DNA from: an uncultured Opitutales bacterium
GTDB taxonomy: Bacteria; Verrucomicrobiota; Verrucomicrobiia; Opitutales; Intestinicryptomonadaceae
NCBI GenBank assembly: GCA_934613645.1
Contig: CAKTTC010000001.1
Location: 124,001-188,000, forward strand
DNA length: 64,000 nt
Direction: 5' to 3'
Every line of letters starts with the position of its first letter. The stretch's first letter is position 1. The notes below the pieces were generated by a model. That model worked only from the letters and a program-made list of their open reading frames with translations. It was not told where the DNA came from and ran no database searches. The translations under genes were made by a program, and so were the position numbers. Below are positions 25,121 to 32,126 of this stretch, piece by piece.

Positions 25121-26263
25121 CTACCGCGCCTGCAACATCTCTTTCAGGCGTTGCGCCGCCGCATCTACGTCTATTTCCGCCATGCACGGCGGATTTTCGA
25201 ACCCGCGCAGGCATTTGTCGCCCCAATTTTTCGTGAGCCACTCGCAGGCTTTGCAGGCGTCGGAACAAATGTTTACGTTTTCGGCATACGCGTAGAATTC
25301 GATGTCCGTAGGGCCGAAAAACACGAGCGACTTCCCGCCCAGTCCGTGCTTCAGGTGAACCATTCCGCATTCGCAATCTACGTGTGCTGCGGAATACTTC
25401 AGCAGCCCCTTCAGCTCCTCGAAACTTGTGTCGCCGCGCAAATCCATATCAACGCCCTTTATCGGGTCTACACTGCGTCTGCCCAGCTGGACGATTTTCA
25501 TTTCGGGCAGCAGCGATTTCATCTTTTTTACAAGCCGCGCGTAGGCTTCGTTTGAAAGAAGCTTGGTGTCGGTAGTGCCCGTTTTGGAGCCGCGCTGAAT
25601 TGTTATGTATTGGCCTTCGCCCAAGCCGAACTTGCTTCTTACGAACGCTTCGTCGAGCGCGCATTCAATTTCGAATTTCGCGTTTTGCATTTGCAGCTCG
25701 CCCGAAAAGTCCGCCTGTGTGTATCTGTTTTTGCCCAAACGCTTCGAATACTCCATGCCCGCGAAGTCGAAAACAACGCCCGTTTGCAGCATAAAAGCGT
25801 TGGCGTTGGCGGTCTCTATCAGCCCGCGCAGGTATTTGGAAAGCGGGCTTTCGCCCTTCATTATTCGGGCGGAAACGCTCTCTACAGTGGGAAAGCGCGT
25901 TATGAAAATTACGGCGTCGTATTTCGAGACGTTAAGGGAATCGTTGCGTATGCCGAAGTTTTTGTTCAAAAATATACCCTCGAGAATCTCCTTTTTGTCG
26001 GAATAAATATCGACTTGCGCAGCAGTTTTCGTCCGCAGCTGCTGCGCGTAGAGCGCGTTTATTACCATGTCGCCGACGCCGCCCGAAAAGCGCAACGCCA
26101 CCTTGTGTCCGCCGTTCGGCTCGCCGCGCTTGTTGCGGTAAAACAGGCAGCCTTTCACCAGCCACGCAATCATTTTCAGGGTGAACAACGCGATGTTGTC
26201 GCCCGATTTTGTTTCGTAGCGGTATGCTTTCTCCCTGAATTTTTTGTAGAAATCTCCGTTCAT
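25121..26263 (-). CDS. Second GT9 heptosyltransferase-family glycosyltransferase
   Basis: Family-9 glycosyltransferase of 380 residues. It shows VALRFSGGVGDMVINALYAQQL near residue 54, ITIQRGSKTGTTDTK and KYSAAHVDCECGMVHLKHGLGGKSLVFFGPTD in the donor half. Like the GT9 at 20774 it ends in a Cys-rich tail (CSDACKACEWL then CLRGFENPPCMAEI), so the two are probably paralogues acting on the same glycan. It is transcribed alone toward hldD. Donor is presumably an ADP-heptose, inferred from family and context. Confidence 0.82.
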   Translation of the reverse strand: MNGDFYKKFREKAYRYETKSGDNIALFTLKMIAWLVKGCLFYRNKRGEPNGGHKVALRFSGGVGDMVINALYAQQLRTKTAAQVDIYSDKKEILEGIFLNKNFGIRNDSLNVSKYDAVIFITRFPTVESVSARIMKGESPLSKYLRGLIETANANAFMLQTGVVFDFAGMEYSKRLGKNRYTQADFSGELQMQNAKFEIECALDEAFVRSKFGLGEGQYITIQRGSKTGTTDTKLLSNEAYARLVKKMKSLLPEMKIVQLGRRSVDPIKGVDMDLRGDTSFEELKGLLKYSAAHVDCECGMVHLKHGLGGKSLVFFGPTDIEFYAYAENVNICSDACKACEWLTKNWGDKCLRGFENPPCMAEIDVDAAAQRLKEMLQAR

Positions 26264-26397
26264 ACGTCGTAGGTTTTTGCAAGGTTCGCGTTTATTCGCC
26301 CAAAAGTCAAGTTGTATTTGCCGCGCCGACGTTTTGCGGAATTGAAGATTGACAATTCGGCGCGCATTTGATGTTTTTTAAACTCGGTTGTATAAAG

Positions 26398-27234
26398 ATG
26401 AGTTCCGAGAAAATCACGTTGTTAAAAGGCTATTCGGGCTGCAAAATCCTGCTTGTGGAAGCGCCCGAAAAAAGCTTTATCCGCAAGATTTCGTCGGACT
26501 GCGCATACAACGAACGCCTTTTGAAACAGTGCCGTAAGCAGAGCCTGTGCGGCTTCGGCAAAACGCCGCGGGTTTTCGGCTCGGGCTACGTCGACGGGCT
26601 GTTTTTCTTCGATATGCAATACGTCAGGGGCGGAACGCTTTCCGAATATCTCCTGCAAGTGCCCGCAACGTATCTGAAGGCGACCGTGGAGAAAATCTAC
26701 AACGCGGCATCGCACGGGTATTCGGTAGGCGGCAACGGCGGAGTTTGCGCCGAAACGCAAACGGCGATAAGAAAAAAAATAGAGTCGCTGCGCAGCCTGC
26801 AAAATACGCACGCAAATTTGGCGGAGGTTTTCGAATACCTCGACTCCCTCTCGTGGAGCGGAATCCGCGCGGGCGACTGCCACGGCGATATGACGCTTGA
26901 AAACGTAATTGTGGATTCGGCGGGCGAATTCTACATGATTGATTTTCTCGACTCCTTTGTGGAATCGCCCGTGGTCGACATTGCAAAAACTCTGCAGGAC
27001 ATCTTCCTGCGGTGGTCGTATAGATACAGAAACCTCAGCGTCTACGAGGACATCAGACTTTCCGACGCCTGCGACGTTTTTCTCGGGCTGCTCGGGCGCG
27101 ACGCCGCCCTGAAAAAGGCGGTTTTCGACATTCTGCTGGTAAACCTCCTCCGCATTTATCCCTACATTAAAGACGAAAAAACGCGCCTGTTTTTGGACGC
27201 CGCAACAAAGAAAACACTGAATTTTATATTATGA
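26398..27234 (+). CDS. APH/choline-kinase-fold small-molecule kinase
   Basis: Protein-kinase-like phosphotransferase of 278 residues from the ATG at 26398 (ATG at 26371 and TTG at 26368 are also in frame). The catalytic loop GDCHGDMTLENVIV has Asp and Asn in HxDxxxxN arrangement, and the metal-binding Asp is in FYMIDFLDSFVESP. The N-terminal lobe is weakly conserved. It could phosphorylate a sugar, an amino alcohol or a lipid. Its TGA overlaps the ATG of the nucleotidyltransferase-HAD gene, so the two work together, probably as kinase then nucleotidyl transfer. Confidence 0.7.
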   Translation: MSSEKITLLKGYSGCKILLVEAPEKSFIRKISSDCAYNERLLKQCRKQSLCGFGKTPRVFGSGYVDGLFFFDMQYVRGGTLSEYLLQVPATYLKATVEKIYNAASHGYSVGGNGGVCAETQTAIRKKIESLRSLQNTHANLAEVFEYLDSLSWSGIRAGDCHGDMTLENVIVDSAGEFYMIDFLDSFVESPVVDIAKTLQDIFLRWSYRYRNLSVYEDIRLSDACDVFLGLLGRDAALKKAVFDILLVNLLRIYPYIKDEKTRLFLDAATKKTLNFIL

Positions 27235-28286
27235 AAACGTTGATAATCCCCTGTGCAGGCAAATCGAGCCGCTTCCCCGGAATGCGTCCCAAGTGGATGC
27301 TCACACACCCAGACGGCAAACCGATGGTGCAAAAGGCCGTCGAAAACTTCGGCGACTTCGACAGAATAATCATTACCATTGTGCGCGAACACGACGAAAA
27401 ATACGAGGCGTCGCTGTTTGTCAGACAGGTTTTCGGGAACAACCCGAAAGTGGAGACGTGCATTCTCGACGACTTCACGAAATCGCAGAGCGAAACGGTC
27501 TACAAAACGCTCGAAAAAATGGGCGTGCGCGGGGCGTTCGTCGTGAAGGATTCCGACAACAGCATTGACGTTGCGCTGCCCGCCGACGGCGCGAATTTGA
27601 TTGTCGGCTACGATGTCGATGTCCACCGCGACGTTTCCAACATTCCCGCCAAAAGCTTCATTGTTTCGAACGAGCAAAACATAGTTTTGGACATCGTTGA
27701 GAAAAAGGTTGTGTCAAACATCATCTGCTTGGGAATCTACGGCTTCAAGGACGCTGCCGTTTTTATGCGCGCGTTCGAACGCCTGTCGGCAACGTTCCCC
27801 GAGCGCGAAATGTATTTGTCGCACGTGATTTCGTATTTAATATCGCAGGAAAACGCCGTCTTCAACCTCTTCTACGCAACGGGATACGAAGACTGGGGCA
27901 CGCTTGCCGAATGGCGCGCAACCCAGAAAAAATGCCAAACGTATCTTGTAGACATAGACGGCGTTCTGATGAAAAACTGCGGGCAATACGGCTCGTTTAA
28001 TTGGGACAACAACAACACTGTTTTGGAGGAAAATGTCGAGCAGCTGCGCAAGCTCCAACAGGGCGGGGCAATGATTATCATAATAACGTCGCGCCCCGAA
28101 AAATACAGGGCTTCGCTGCTTGAAATGCTGGCGGGCAGGGGGGTAGTTCCGCACGCAATGGTTATGGGTGTGAACCACGCAAAGCGCGTTCTTGTAAACG
28201 ACTTCGCCCCGACAAACCCTTATCCCTCGGCGGAGGCTGTGAATATTCCCAGAAACGGACGCCTTGCCGACTACCTTTCCGACTAA
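27231..28286 (+). CDS. Nucleotidyltransferase fused to a HAD phosphatase-like domain
   Basis: Two-domain enzyme of 351 residues. Residues 1 to about 235 form a GT-A-type nucleotidyltransferase (LIIPCAGKSSRFPGMRPKWML, VKDSDNSID, YGFKDAAVF). Residues about 240-351 carry HAD motifs: VDIDGVLM (DxD), IIITSRPE and VLVNDFAP. The start overlaps the preceding kinase stop (ATGA) and the stop is one base before the WavE-family gene. The architecture suggests making or editing a nucleotide-activated, phosphorylated compound for surface glycan. The product is not known to me. Confidence 0.7.
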   Translation: MKTLIIPCAGKSSRFPGMRPKWMLTHPDGKPMVQKAVENFGDFDRIIITIVREHDEKYEASLFVRQVFGNNPKVETCILDDFTKSQSETVYKTLEKMGVRGAFVVKDSDNSIDVALPADGANLIVGYDVDVHRDVSNIPAKSFIVSNEQNIVLDIVEKKVVSNIICLGIYGFKDAAVFMRAFERLSATFPEREMYLSHVISYLISQENAVFNLFYATGYEDWGTLAEWRATQKKCQTYLVDIDGVLMKNCGQYGSFNWDNNNTVLEENVEQLRKLQQGGAMIIIITSRPEKYRASLLEMLAGRGVVPHAMVMGVNHAKRVLVNDFAPTNPYPSAEAVNIPRNGRLADYLSD

Positions 28287-28287
28287 A

Positions 28288-29211
28288 ATGAACGTTGCAA
28301 AAGACAACCTCACCGTCCTGATTCAAGGTCCATACGACGCCGCCATTACGCCGAAAACAATTTCGAGCATACGGCGGCATCTGGGGCGCATTCCGATTGT
28401 CCTTTCAACTTGGGAGGGCGCGGAAATTCCCCCGTTGCCCGATATGCCCGATGTGGTTGTCTACAACAAATGCCCGCCGCCCGACGCGTTCGGCAATTTC
28501 AACAGGCAGCGTTATTCAACACTTGAGGGGATTAAACGCATTTCCACGGAATACGTTTTCAAAATCCGCTCCGATTTTATTTTGAAAAACTCCAATATTC
28601 TGGCTTTGTCGAAGGCCGACGCCCCGCGGAAAAATCCCGTTTTCGAGGAAAGAATGATTGCGTATGTTTGGCGTCCGCAGCTTTTCAAACGCAATCCGAG
28701 GCTTTTCCACCCCGGCGACTTCTACTATTTGGGGCGGAAAACCGACCTGCAAAAGCTCTTCTCCGTCCCCGAGGCCGACGCGGTTTCGATGGGCGGGTTT
28801 GCCTCCTCGGAGCATTATTTGTGGGTAAATTTTATCAACGAAAATTTCGACAAAAAGGTAAATATTGCCGATTTGTCAAATAAAGATAAAATAAATTATT
28901 TTAACGACATTTTATGTGATAATTTCATATTCGTGAACTACTTCGACGCGGGCGTGGCGTCGCTTAAATCGGCGTTGAAAAAGAACAATATTCCCGTCTC
29001 GCGTAGCGCGTTTTCGTTCCGCGATTGGCTGAAAATGTCGGGTTGCAAAAGCGCGGCGGCGGATTTTCCCAATACCGCAGTTCCGTTCGGGCTGTGGGCG
29101 CGCGCACAGACAGTCGCCGCACTGGCGCGGGTTGTCCAGCTGTTTGTTTTCGACAAGAAAAAGCGGGAATCTGTTCGCTCGAAGATTTACGATTTGCTTC
29201 CCGAAGAATAG
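28288..29211 (+). CDS. WavE-family LPS glycosyltransferase
   Basis: Cytoplasmic protein of 307 residues resembling the WavE LPS-synthesis family (PF07507): TVLIQGPYDAAITPKTISSI, PIVLSTWEGAEIP, NFNRQRYSTLEGIKRISTEYVFKIRSD and FHPGDFYYLGRK. The KIRSD motif is the likely DxD-like site of a GT-A enzyme. The 3' third has an AT-rich patch around 28850-28930, different from the surrounding base composition. It starts one base after the nucleotidyltransferase-HAD stop and is the third gene of that module, so it may transfer the activated product. Confidence 0.78.
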   Translation: MNVAKDNLTVLIQGPYDAAITPKTISSIRRHLGRIPIVLSTWEGAEIPPLPDMPDVVVYNKCPPPDAFGNFNRQRYSTLEGIKRISTEYVFKIRSDFILKNSNILALSKADAPRKNPVFEERMIAYVWRPQLFKRNPRLFHPGDFYYLGRKTDLQKLFSVPEADAVSMGGFASSEHYLWVNFINENFDKKVNIADLSNKDKINYFNDILCDNFIFVNYFDAGVASLKSALKKNNIPVSRSAFSFRDWLKMSGCKSAAADFPNTAVPFGLWARAQTVAALARVVQLFVFDKKKRESVRSKIYDLLPEE

Positions 29212-29224
29212 CCGCCCCTCCGCG

Positions 29225-29779
29225 CTACAGCTCAAGCTCAATTTCAAACGGATGCACGCCCGATGTCTTTGTGACGATTTCCTTTACGGCAAGAAACAGT
29301 CTGTCGCCCGAAGCCCTGTATTCGCCGCGGATTGCAACTACGTCTTTGAGTTTTATTCCGTTGTTTGTGAGCTTCGCCCTCACACGCGCCTGAATCGACT
29401 GCTCCATTGAAATCGGCTTCCCGAGAAATACCTCGGTGGAGGGTAACTCGTTTTTCAGATATTTTTTAAGCAACGGTTCGTTGGAAATCGACGACGGGCG
29501 GTTGCCCCACTTTTCGCCCACATCCTTTACCGAAAAATTCGACAATTTCCCCGTGTCCACGTCTATCTCGTTCCAGACGTTTCGCGTTTTGCTGAAAAAG
29601 AAGAGAACGCCGCCGCGCGCTTTCATCATCTGCACATATCTTTTAAAACCGAGCGACTTTTCATAATTGCACCAAATGGGCGGAAACGGACTTTGGTTGT
29701 TTTCACTTTCCAAATCCCCCTCGTATGAAATGGACGTTTTTACCGACTCGAACTGCTGCGGCGGTGTCGAGTTCGGCAA
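29225..29779 (-). CDS. Hypothetical protein next to a tyrosine recombinase
   Basis: I do not recognise this 184-residue protein. It has no signal peptide or membrane segment. It contains YEKSLGFKRYVQMMKARGG, a WNEIDVDTGKLSNFSVKDVGEKWG stretch and a C-terminal beta-rich part (DVVAIRGEYRASGDRLFLAV). The 5' end overlaps the first 55 bases of the opposite-strand recombinase, so at least one of the two starts may lie further in. Met codons near residue 51 are an alternative start. It could be cargo of the recombinase-bearing insertion. Confidence 0.5.
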   Translation of the reverse strand: MPNSTPPQQFESVKTSISYEGDLESENNQSPFPPIWCNYEKSLGFKRYVQMMKARGGVLFFFSKTRNVWNEIDVDTGKLSNFSVKDVGEKWGNRPSSISNEPLLKKYLKNELPSTEVFLGKPISMEQSIQARVRAKLTNNGIKLKDVVAIRGEYRASGDRLFLAVKEIVTKTSGVHPFEIELEL

Positions 29780-30606
29780 AAAGCAAAACGCTTGGGGCGG
29801 CGTTTGCGAAGTATCTGCAATACAAGTCGCATTTGGGGCGGGAAACGTTGAAGGATATGAAATACATCGGGCAACGTCTGTTTAGAAATTCGCCGAAAAT
29901 GCGGAGCGCAACTTTTTCCTCCATAACGCCGCCCGTCTGCGAAAACTGGCTTGCCTCCACGTTTCCGACTTCCCGACAATACAACAAGGGACGGATTTTT
30001 TTGTCGGGCTTTTTCAATTTCGCCATACGCAACGACTGGCTTTTGAAAAATCCCATAGCGTTGGTTCAGCCGAAGCGGGTTGTGGAAACCGAAATAAAGC
30101 CGCTGTCGCTTTCGCAAATAAAAAGTCTGCTTGACGCCGCGGAACTTCCCGCTCACGAAGAATGCGCTGCGGCGTTGTCGATAATGCTGTGGGCGGGAAT
30201 CCGTCCGAAAGAGATTACGCGAATGAAGTGGGGCGACATCGACTTGGAGGAGTCGGTTATTTCGGTTCGTCCGCAAAACAGTAAAACGGGAGGGGCAAGA
30301 CACGTCGAAATTTACGGCCCCCTCAGCCGCCGTCTAAAGCGGATTGTCCGCCCGTCGGAAACGCCGATTTGCCCGCCCGACTGGAGTCGGAAATGGAAGC
30401 GTTTGCGCGACGCCGCAGGCTTCAAGGGCGTATGGGTAAACGACGTTTTACGGCACACGTTTGCGTCGTATTACATGAAACATTTTAAAAACATAGTGAA
30501 GCTGCAGTCGGAAATGGGGCATTACGACTTGGAGCTTTTGCGGACGCGCTACGTGAATATGTCGGGGCTTACAAAAGCTGCGGCGGCGCGGTTTTTCAAA
30601 CTGTGA
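29725..30606 (+). CDS. Tyrosine recombinase/integrase
   Basis: Site-specific recombinase of 293 residues. The SAM-like core-binding domain spans about 20-105 (KTLGAAFAKYLQYKSHLG). The catalytic domain has Arg in WAGIRPKEITRMKWGDI, Lys in SKTGGARHVE, Arg-His in VLRHTFASYY, His in EMGHYDLE and nucleophile Tyr in TRYVNM. The usual first His of the HxxR box is Asp here (DVLR). No phage or plasmid genes surround it. It may be a relic or the driver of a small integrated element that includes the gene on the opposite strand. The exact start is uncertain. Confidence 0.85.
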   Translation: MKWTFLPTRTAAAVSSSAKSKTLGAAFAKYLQYKSHLGRETLKDMKYIGQRLFRNSPKMRSATFSSITPPVCENWLASTFPTSRQYNKGRIFLSGFFNFAIRNDWLLKNPIALVQPKRVVETEIKPLSLSQIKSLLDAAELPAHEECAAALSIMLWAGIRPKEITRMKWGDIDLEESVISVRPQNSKTGGARHVEIYGPLSRRLKRIVRPSETPICPPDWSRKWKRLRDAAGFKGVWVNDVLRHTFASYYMKHFKNIVKLQSEMGHYDLELLRTRYVNMSGLTKAAAARFFKL

Positions 30607-30669
30607 TTTTCGCGTTTTTCGCCGTTTTTTGTTGATTTTTTCGCCCGTTGTATTGCCATTATATTTATT

Positions 30670-31086
30670 ATATGGTAGGTTTACGCTTTACTTTCGGCTT
30701 TGTTCGCGGCTTTGACTGCGGTTTTCGCAAAAATCGGCGTGTCGGGCATAAATTCGAACTTGGCGACGGCAATCAGAACGGCTGTGATTTTGGTTCTGAC
30801 TTGGGCTATCGCGCTCTCTACAACAGGCATCGCCCAGATAAAAAGTATATCGCGGCACTCGCTGCTGTTTCTGATTCTTTCGGGGCTGGCAACGGGGGCG
30901 TCGTGGCTGTTCTACTTCAAGGCAATTTAGCTTGGCGACGTTTCGCGAGTTGCGCCCGTAGACAAACTAAGCGTTGTCTTTGCGATAATTCTTTCGTTTC
31001 TAATCTTGGGCGAACCCGTTTCGGCGAAAGTGATTGTCGGCGGCGCGTTGATTGCGGCGGGGTCGCTCGTGCTTATCTGGCAGTAG
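30670..31086 (+). pseudogene. Degraded EamA-family transporter gene (single-domain DMT)
   Basis: In one frame the sequence encodes a complete single-EamA-domain drug/metabolite transporter of about 138 residues with several membrane helices (ALLSALFAALTAVFAKIGVS, VFAIILSFLILGEP, GGALIAAGSLVLIW). Three point lesions break it. The expected start reads ATA at 30670. A TAG occurs at 30676-30678 where family members commonly have an aromatic residue. A second TAG at 30928-30930 stands where KA(I/L)QLGD is usual (CAG to TAG). The longest uninterrupted piece runs 30700-30930. Other genes here end normally in TAG, so recoding is not a good explanation. Confidence 0.8.
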
Positions 31087-31207
31087 CTGCGCAGTGTCCC
31101 GCGCCGAGCAGGCGCAACGCCGAAGGTTCGGGTTCGGACGGGTCGAAGCGGGGCAACCGCATTTTGTGCGTAAAATCGGGGGGAGGCTGCGGTAGGTTTT
31201 CGTGCGC

Positions 31208-31990
31208 CTATTTTGTGCAAGTTGCGCCGAGGCGTTGCGAAATTCTGTTTGCCTGTTCTGCAATATACGCGCCCCATTCGGGCAGCGACGATTCCGCCAT
31301 TCTGTCGGAAGGCCCAGTAGCCCAGACGGCGGCGATGGGGTAGTTTTTGTCGTTGAAAATGGGCGCGCCAACGCAGCGCATTCCGTGAATGTATTCCTCC
31401 ATATCGAGCGCGTAGCCGCATTTTGCAACGCGCTCCAGCTCCCTTTTGAATGCGGATTTCGACGTTATCGTATTTGCGTTGAATTTTTCGAATTTCATTC
31501 GCTCCACAATGGCTTCGCGCTCCCTATCGGGCAGGAACGCCATCAACGCCTTCGAACCCGCCCCCGTGTGGAGCGGGCAGCGCGTGCCTATTTTACAGTG
31601 GAAGCTGAACGAATACTTGCCTTGTTCCTGCAAAATGACGACGAAAATTCCGTCGACCAAAACGCCGAGCATTGTTGTTTCCATAATGTTGTCGCGTATT
31701 TGGGCGAGTATGTCGAGGCTGTTGTGGATAAGGTCGTCCTGACTTGTAGCCGATATGCTTATGGGGGCGAATTTTTTCGAGATTGCGTATTTGCGGTTCT
31801 CGTCTTTTGCGAGGTATTCGCAGTCTTCGAGGGTGGTGAGGATTCTGAAAACTATTGATGTAGAGTAGCCCGTATGCCTCGATATTTCCTTTTGCGTCAG
31901 CGGAAGCGGCGTCTGCGCCAGCAGTTCCAATATCTTTATAGTTTTTATGACGTTGGGAACATAGTATTTTTTGTTTTTGTCGTTAAGCAT
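31208..31990 (-). CDS. IclR-family transcriptional regulator
   Basis: DNA-binding regulator of 260 residues from the ATG at 31990. The N-terminal winged helix-turn-helix is YVPNVIKTIKILELLAQTPLPLTQKEISRHTG... with the IclR-type SIVFRILTTLEDCEYL helix. The C-terminal effector domain has TRCPLHTGAGSKALMAFLP and CGYALDMEEYIHGMRCVGAPIF, close to the family signature. It diverges from the PD40/heme-motif gene at 32127 and probably controls it. The effector is unknown. Confidence 0.9.
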   Translation of the reverse strand: MLNDKNKKYYVPNVIKTIKILELLAQTPLPLTQKEISRHTGYSTSIVFRILTTLEDCEYLAKDENRKYAISKKFAPISISATSQDDLIHNSLDILAQIRDNIMETTMLGVLVDGIFVVILQEQGKYSFSFHCKIGTRCPLHTGAGSKALMAFLPDREREAIVERMKFEKFNANTITSKSAFKRELERVAKCGYALDMEEYIHGMRCVGAPIFNDKNYPIAAVWATGPSDRMAESSLPEWGAYIAEQANRISQRLGATCTK

Positions 31991-32056
31991 ACGTCTGTTA
32001 TACTGTCGGGCGCGCAGGCTAAATGTCAATTTTATATTGTCTCAAACGGCGTTTTT

Positions 32057-32095
32057 GAAAAATTTTCCGAAAAACACTTGACGGCGAAAATTTTG
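32057..32095. promoter_or_regulatory. Candidate operator pair in the IclR/PD40 divergent region
   Basis: Two near-palindromes, GAAAAATTTTC (32057-32067) and GAAAATTTT (32086-32094), lie about 29 bases apart just upstream of the gene at 32127. AT-rich palindromes near divergent IclR genes are plausible operators. No binding consensus can be confirmed. Confidence 0.25.
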
Positions 32096-32126
32096 AATAT
32101 AAAAACGTTTTTACATAAAAAATTCT

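Noticed and set aside
30670..31086. TAG read as an amino acid (codon reassignment)
   Set aside because: Several intact genes in the window, including phoR and the phosphatase at 6919, end in TAG at the expected length.
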